The position numbers and the translations under genes are program-made. A stretch of DNA of 64,000 nt from contig JAEPNO010000008.1 of assembly GCA_017643365.1 (NCBI GenBank), forward strand, positions 1 to 64,000, read 5' to 3'. The notes under the pieces are model-generated. The model saw only the letters and a program-made list of their open reading frames with translations. It was not told where the DNA came from and did no database searches. Of this stretch, positions 61,655 to 64,000 are shown piece by piece (position 1 is the stretch's first letter; the number at the start of each line of letters is the position of its first letter). The DNA is from Balneolaceae bacterium. GTDB taxonomy: Bacteria; Bacteroidota; Rhodothermia; Balneolales; Balneolaceae.

Positions 61655-62437
61655 ATGTTACGGGTTATCAACTGTGTACGCAGGTTGGGCAAACCAACAC
61701 TGCTACTAATCATACTATGTTCGTTTTTGATGCTTCCCGAAGCAGCAGAAGCACAAACTTCAATCCCGCAAATCGATTTATCGATAGGTGGCGGAAGTGC
61801 CGAAGACGATGATTTTTCATCGGCCATTCAAGCACTGGTAATCATTACGGTGTTATCATTCGGGGCGGCTTTCGTAACCATGATGACCAGCTTTACACGA
61901 ATAATCATCGTGTTTTTCTTCCTTCGGATGGGATTGGGAACGCAGCAATCGCCACCAAATCAGGTGTTGGTTGGTCTGGCTCTGTTTCTCACCATTTTTA
62001 TCATGAAACCAACTTTCGATAAAATAAATGAAGAAGCGATACAGCCTTACACCAACGACGAAATGACCCAATGGGAGGCGTTATCGGCAGCAGCTGTTCC
62101 GCTAAAAGAATTCATGATTCGCCAAACCTCCGACAACGATCTGCTGTATTTCATGGATATGGCCGGATTAGAAACGATTGGATCGGCCGAAACACTGCCA
62201 CTTTACGTAGCCGTTCCGGCATATACACTAAGTGAGCTCCGCATCGCCTTTCAAATTGGGTTTATGATTTACATCCCGTTTATGGTGATTGATCTCGTGG
62301 TAGCATCCATACTTCTGGCGATGGGTATCATGTTCTTGCCGCCGGTAATGGTTTCGTTGCCCTTCAAAATTCTGGTTTTTGTACTTACCGATGGTTGGTA
62401 CTTACTGGTTTCGTCACTTGTAGAAAGTTTTAAATAA
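61655..62437 (+). CDS. fliP: Flagellar export-gate protein FliP
   Basis: 260 residues with a cleavable signal peptide ('LLLIILCSFLMLPEAAEAQ'), as is usual in FliP, and membrane segments. Conserved 'ALVIITVLSFGAAFVTMMTS', 'FLRMGLGTQQSPPNQVLVGL', 'RIAFQIGFMIYIPFMVIDLV' and 'SILLAMGIMFLPPVMVSLPF' identify it beyond doubt. 13 bp after fliO; 6 bp before fliQ. Confidence 0.98.
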   Translation: MLRVINCVRRLGKPTLLLIILCSFLMLPEAAEAQTSIPQIDLSIGGGSAEDDDFSSAIQALVIITVLSFGAAFVTMMTSFTRIIIVFFFLRMGLGTQQSPPNQVLVGLALFLTIFIMKPTFDKINEEAIQPYTNDEMTQWEALSAAAVPLKEFMIRQTSDNDLLYFMDMAGLETIGSAETLPLYVAVPAYTLSELRIAFQIGFMIYIPFMVIDLVVASILLAMGIMFLPPVMVSLPFKILVFVLTDGWYLLVSSLVESFK

Positions 62438-62442
62438 GCATT

Positions 62443-62712
62443 ATGAATATAGATACCGCACTATTTTGGGTTCAGGAAATGTTAACAGCCGTGGTAGTTT
62501 TATGTGCCCCGGTTATGATTGCAGCTGTTTCGGTAGGTTTGGGTATTGCCATTTTCCAGGCGGCAACCTCCATTCAAGAAATGACGCTAACGTACGTGCC
62601 TAAAATGATCGCTGTTGTTGCCGTTCTATTTTTCATGTTCGGATTTATGCTGCAATTCGCAATCGATTTTACCACACGTGCCTTCGAATTTATCCCGCAA
62701 ATAGCCCTCTAG
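62443..62712 (+). CDS. fliQ: Flagellar export-gate protein FliQ
   Basis: 89 residues with two membrane helices and the family core 'VLCAPVMIAAVSVGLGIAIF' and 'QAATSIQEMTLTYVPKMIAV'. Packs with FliP and FliR in the export gate. Confidence 0.97.
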   Translation: MNIDTALFWVQEMLTAVVVLCAPVMIAAVSVGLGIAIFQAATSIQEMTLTYVPKMIAVVAVLFFMFGFMLQFAIDFTTRAFEFIPQIAL

Positions 62713-62726
62713 TCACCGTCTAGAAC

Positions 62727-63524
62727 ATGGGAACCGAATCACTCACCATCGACGCTATCCTTTCCGTTTTTCTCATTTTTGTGAGAGTGGGTGGAGTTGT
62801 GATGACCGCTCCGTTCTTTAATAACAGTGCCTTCCCTCAGCAAATTAAGCTGTATTTTGCGATGGTAACCACCATCGTTTTGTTTTATGTGATTCCAGGC
62901 GAAGGAGCTTTTATAAGCGCTTCTGATGGAACCCTTGCCGTATTTATTGCCATCACTGCCGAAGCATTAGTTGGTATGGCATTGGGCATGGTTGGGCAGT
63001 TAGTGTTTGCCGCATTCGAAATGGCCGGAACGTTGATCAGTTATAACACCGGCTTAAGTTTTGCGGTGATGGTAGACAGTGCCTCTGAGCGCCAAAATTC
63101 GATCGTTGCCAATATTTTAGGGATGATTGCGGTCTTGGTTTTTTTAACCATAGGGGGTGATAAAATTTACATCACAGCACTTGCCCGCAGCTACGAAATT
63201 GTACCAGCTGTGAACCATAATGTGTATTTGGCCGGACCTTATATGCTGGAAATTGCCAAGTACTTATTTGTGGTTGGCGTTCAGCTGACTTCTCCATTTA
63301 TGATGGCCATTTTTCTTATTGATGTGTGTATCGCTATTTTTGCCCGCATCATGCCTCAAGCCAATCTAATGTTCATTTCATTACCCGTAAAAATGGGCGT
63401 TGGGCTAGCCATGTTTATGCTGGTGTTACCTTATTTACCCACCGCATTCGATATTATTTTCCAGAATATGTTCTTCTTTTTGGAAGGGATCCTAGGGGAG
63501 ATAATGCCCGCCCCTGCGAATTAA
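62727..63524 (+). CDS. fliR: Flagellar export-gate protein FliR
   Basis: 265 residues with about six membrane helices: 'VFLIFVRVGGVVMTAPFFNN' (FliR start signature), 'GQLVFAAFEMAGTLISYNTG', 'PFMMAIFLIDVCIAIFARIM' and 'PQANLMFISLPVKMGVGLAM'. Last gate gene here; flhB and flhA, which often follow, are not before the window end. 14 bp after fliQ. Confidence 0.97.
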   Translation: MGTESLTIDAILSVFLIFVRVGGVVMTAPFFNNSAFPQQIKLYFAMVTTIVLFYVIPGEGAFISASDGTLAVFIAITAEALVGMALGMVGQLVFAAFEMAGTLISYNTGLSFAVMVDSASERQNSIVANILGMIAVLVFLTIGGDKIYITALARSYEIVPAVNHNVYLAGPYMLEIAKYLFVVGVQLTSPFMMAIFLIDVCIAIFARIMPQANLMFISLPVKMGVGLAMFMLVLPYLPTAFDIIFQNMFFFLEGILGEIMPAPAN

Positions 63525-64000
63525 CAACACGATAAGTTTTAAATGTTAAGTGCTAAGTGCTAAATGGATGGGGTTGATACAAATTTCGTATCCGGTTGAT
63601 TTAGGCCATAATGCAAGACCAAGTCTTGCCGAGCGATCAGTGAGAAACAAAGAGGGGTAAGGAACTCGTAATTCGTAATTCTTAACTCGCTTATTCGTAC
63701 TTCCACCGAGTTCAGAACTTAACGAACACCCCCCTAAATCCCCTCTCAAGAGGGGACTTTTAGCACCAAGAAATGCTATTCCCAAGCACTTTAATAATCT
63801 AACACCAAGTTTTATCGATCTTGATCAAAACTGGTACTTCGTATTTCCTGATTCGCTTATTCGTAATTCTACTAAGTTCGAAGTTCAACCGACCTCACCC
63901 GGATGCTCATCACCAGAGCTAGAAGCGTAGGTGATCCTCTCCTGCAGCAGGAGAGGGAGCTCCTGAACGAGTTTCGATTTTGAAACTAAATCTTTCGTCT
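63525..64000. repeat. Repeat-filled intergenic end of window
   Basis: No gene. It starts with a heptamer run (AAGTGCT, near 63546-63563), then GTAATTC x2 near 63670 and the 'cgcttattcgta' block at about 63690 and 63855, inverted relative to the copy at 56300. A 'cccccctaaatcccctctc' / 'aagaggggact' palindrome lies near 63725. The 63889-63998 element is the inverted partner of 56531-56608. The next gene is not reached. Confidence 0.75.
63889..63998. repeat. Inverted repeat, right copy (pairs with 56531-56608)
   Basis: Opens 'gacctcaccc', then an interior absent from the left copy, then 'ggagagggagctcctga' and 'gtttcgattttgaaactaaa'. 'gacctcaccc' plus 'ctctcc ... ggagagggag' is also the start of the repeats at 5631 and 6408, so all four share a head module with different tails. 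Confidence 0.8.

Noticed and set aside
63546-63785. A 79-codon minus-strand frame after fliR
   Set aside because: Lies entirely in repeat sequence and has no ribosome site or family resemblance.

Overview
The window looks like chromosomal DNA of a motile, Gram-negative member of the Bacteroidota/Rhodothermota/Balneolota assemblage; a Balneolia-like organism is my best guess. Three things point there. Two large secreted proteins end in the 'YPNPFNP ... SSGVYxYQLEF ... K' tail that sorts proteins to the type IX secretion system. Starts often lack a Shine-Dalgarno sequence. There is nevertheless a complete flagellar and chemotaxis cluster, which most gliding Bacteroidota lack. No phage, plasmid or transposase gene was seen.

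Layout. 1-2.0 kb: a short Rhs-core protein with an AT-rich C-terminus and an adjacent MCE-like lipoprotein. 2.1-5.35 kb: three prepilin-like genes and a GspF/PilC membrane protein. 5.35-6.6 kb: a ParE-type toxin-antitoxin pair between two copies of a ~112-bp repeat. 6.6-12.3 kb: a CAU-anticodon tRNA, hisF and gltB, both without their usual partner genes. 12.3-12.9 kb: repeat-rich gap. 12.9-14.0 kb: a DUF1456 protein and a secreted amidase. 14.1-22.5 kb: secreted carbohydrate enzymes (ThuA/PQQ-dehydrogenase fusion, GH130, GH81). 22.6-25.8 kb: a hybrid histidine kinase, a pseudokinase and a small unknown protein.

26.0-35.2 kb is the chemotaxis core: cheY-cheX-cheA-cheR, then cheD (interrupted by an in-frame TAG)-orf-cheX-cheB-cheY, then cheW. 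35.2-44.4 kb holds two chemoreceptors, two paralogous TonB-C-terminal proteins, an outer-membrane barrel and two more kinases. 44.6-56.1 kb is flgBC-orf-fliEFGHIJ-motE-like-fliK-flgDE, the basal body, export ATPase, hook cap and hook. After a 0.9-kb repeat-filled gap, 57.05-63.5 kb is motAB-fliLMNOPQR, the stator, C-ring and export gate. The last 475 bp are again repeats.

How it works together. The receptors feed CheA through CheW. CheA phosphorylates two CheY proteins, and up to three CheC/CheX-type phosphatase modules (two CheX, one fused to FliN) could drain the signal. FliM has no N-terminal CheY-binding peptide, so signal input to the switch probably goes through the FliN/FliY-like subunit. 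At least five transcription units are preceded by sequences close to the sigma-28 (FliA) consensus, TAAR-N14/15-nCCGATAA, and others carry weaker versions, suggesting one late-flagellar regulon. A sigma-54-like site precedes flgB. The most notable points are the internal stop in cheD, three tandem ~145-residue domains at the CheA N-terminus, the FliM/FliN arrangement, the pseudokinase, and the heptamer-periodic intergenic repeats.
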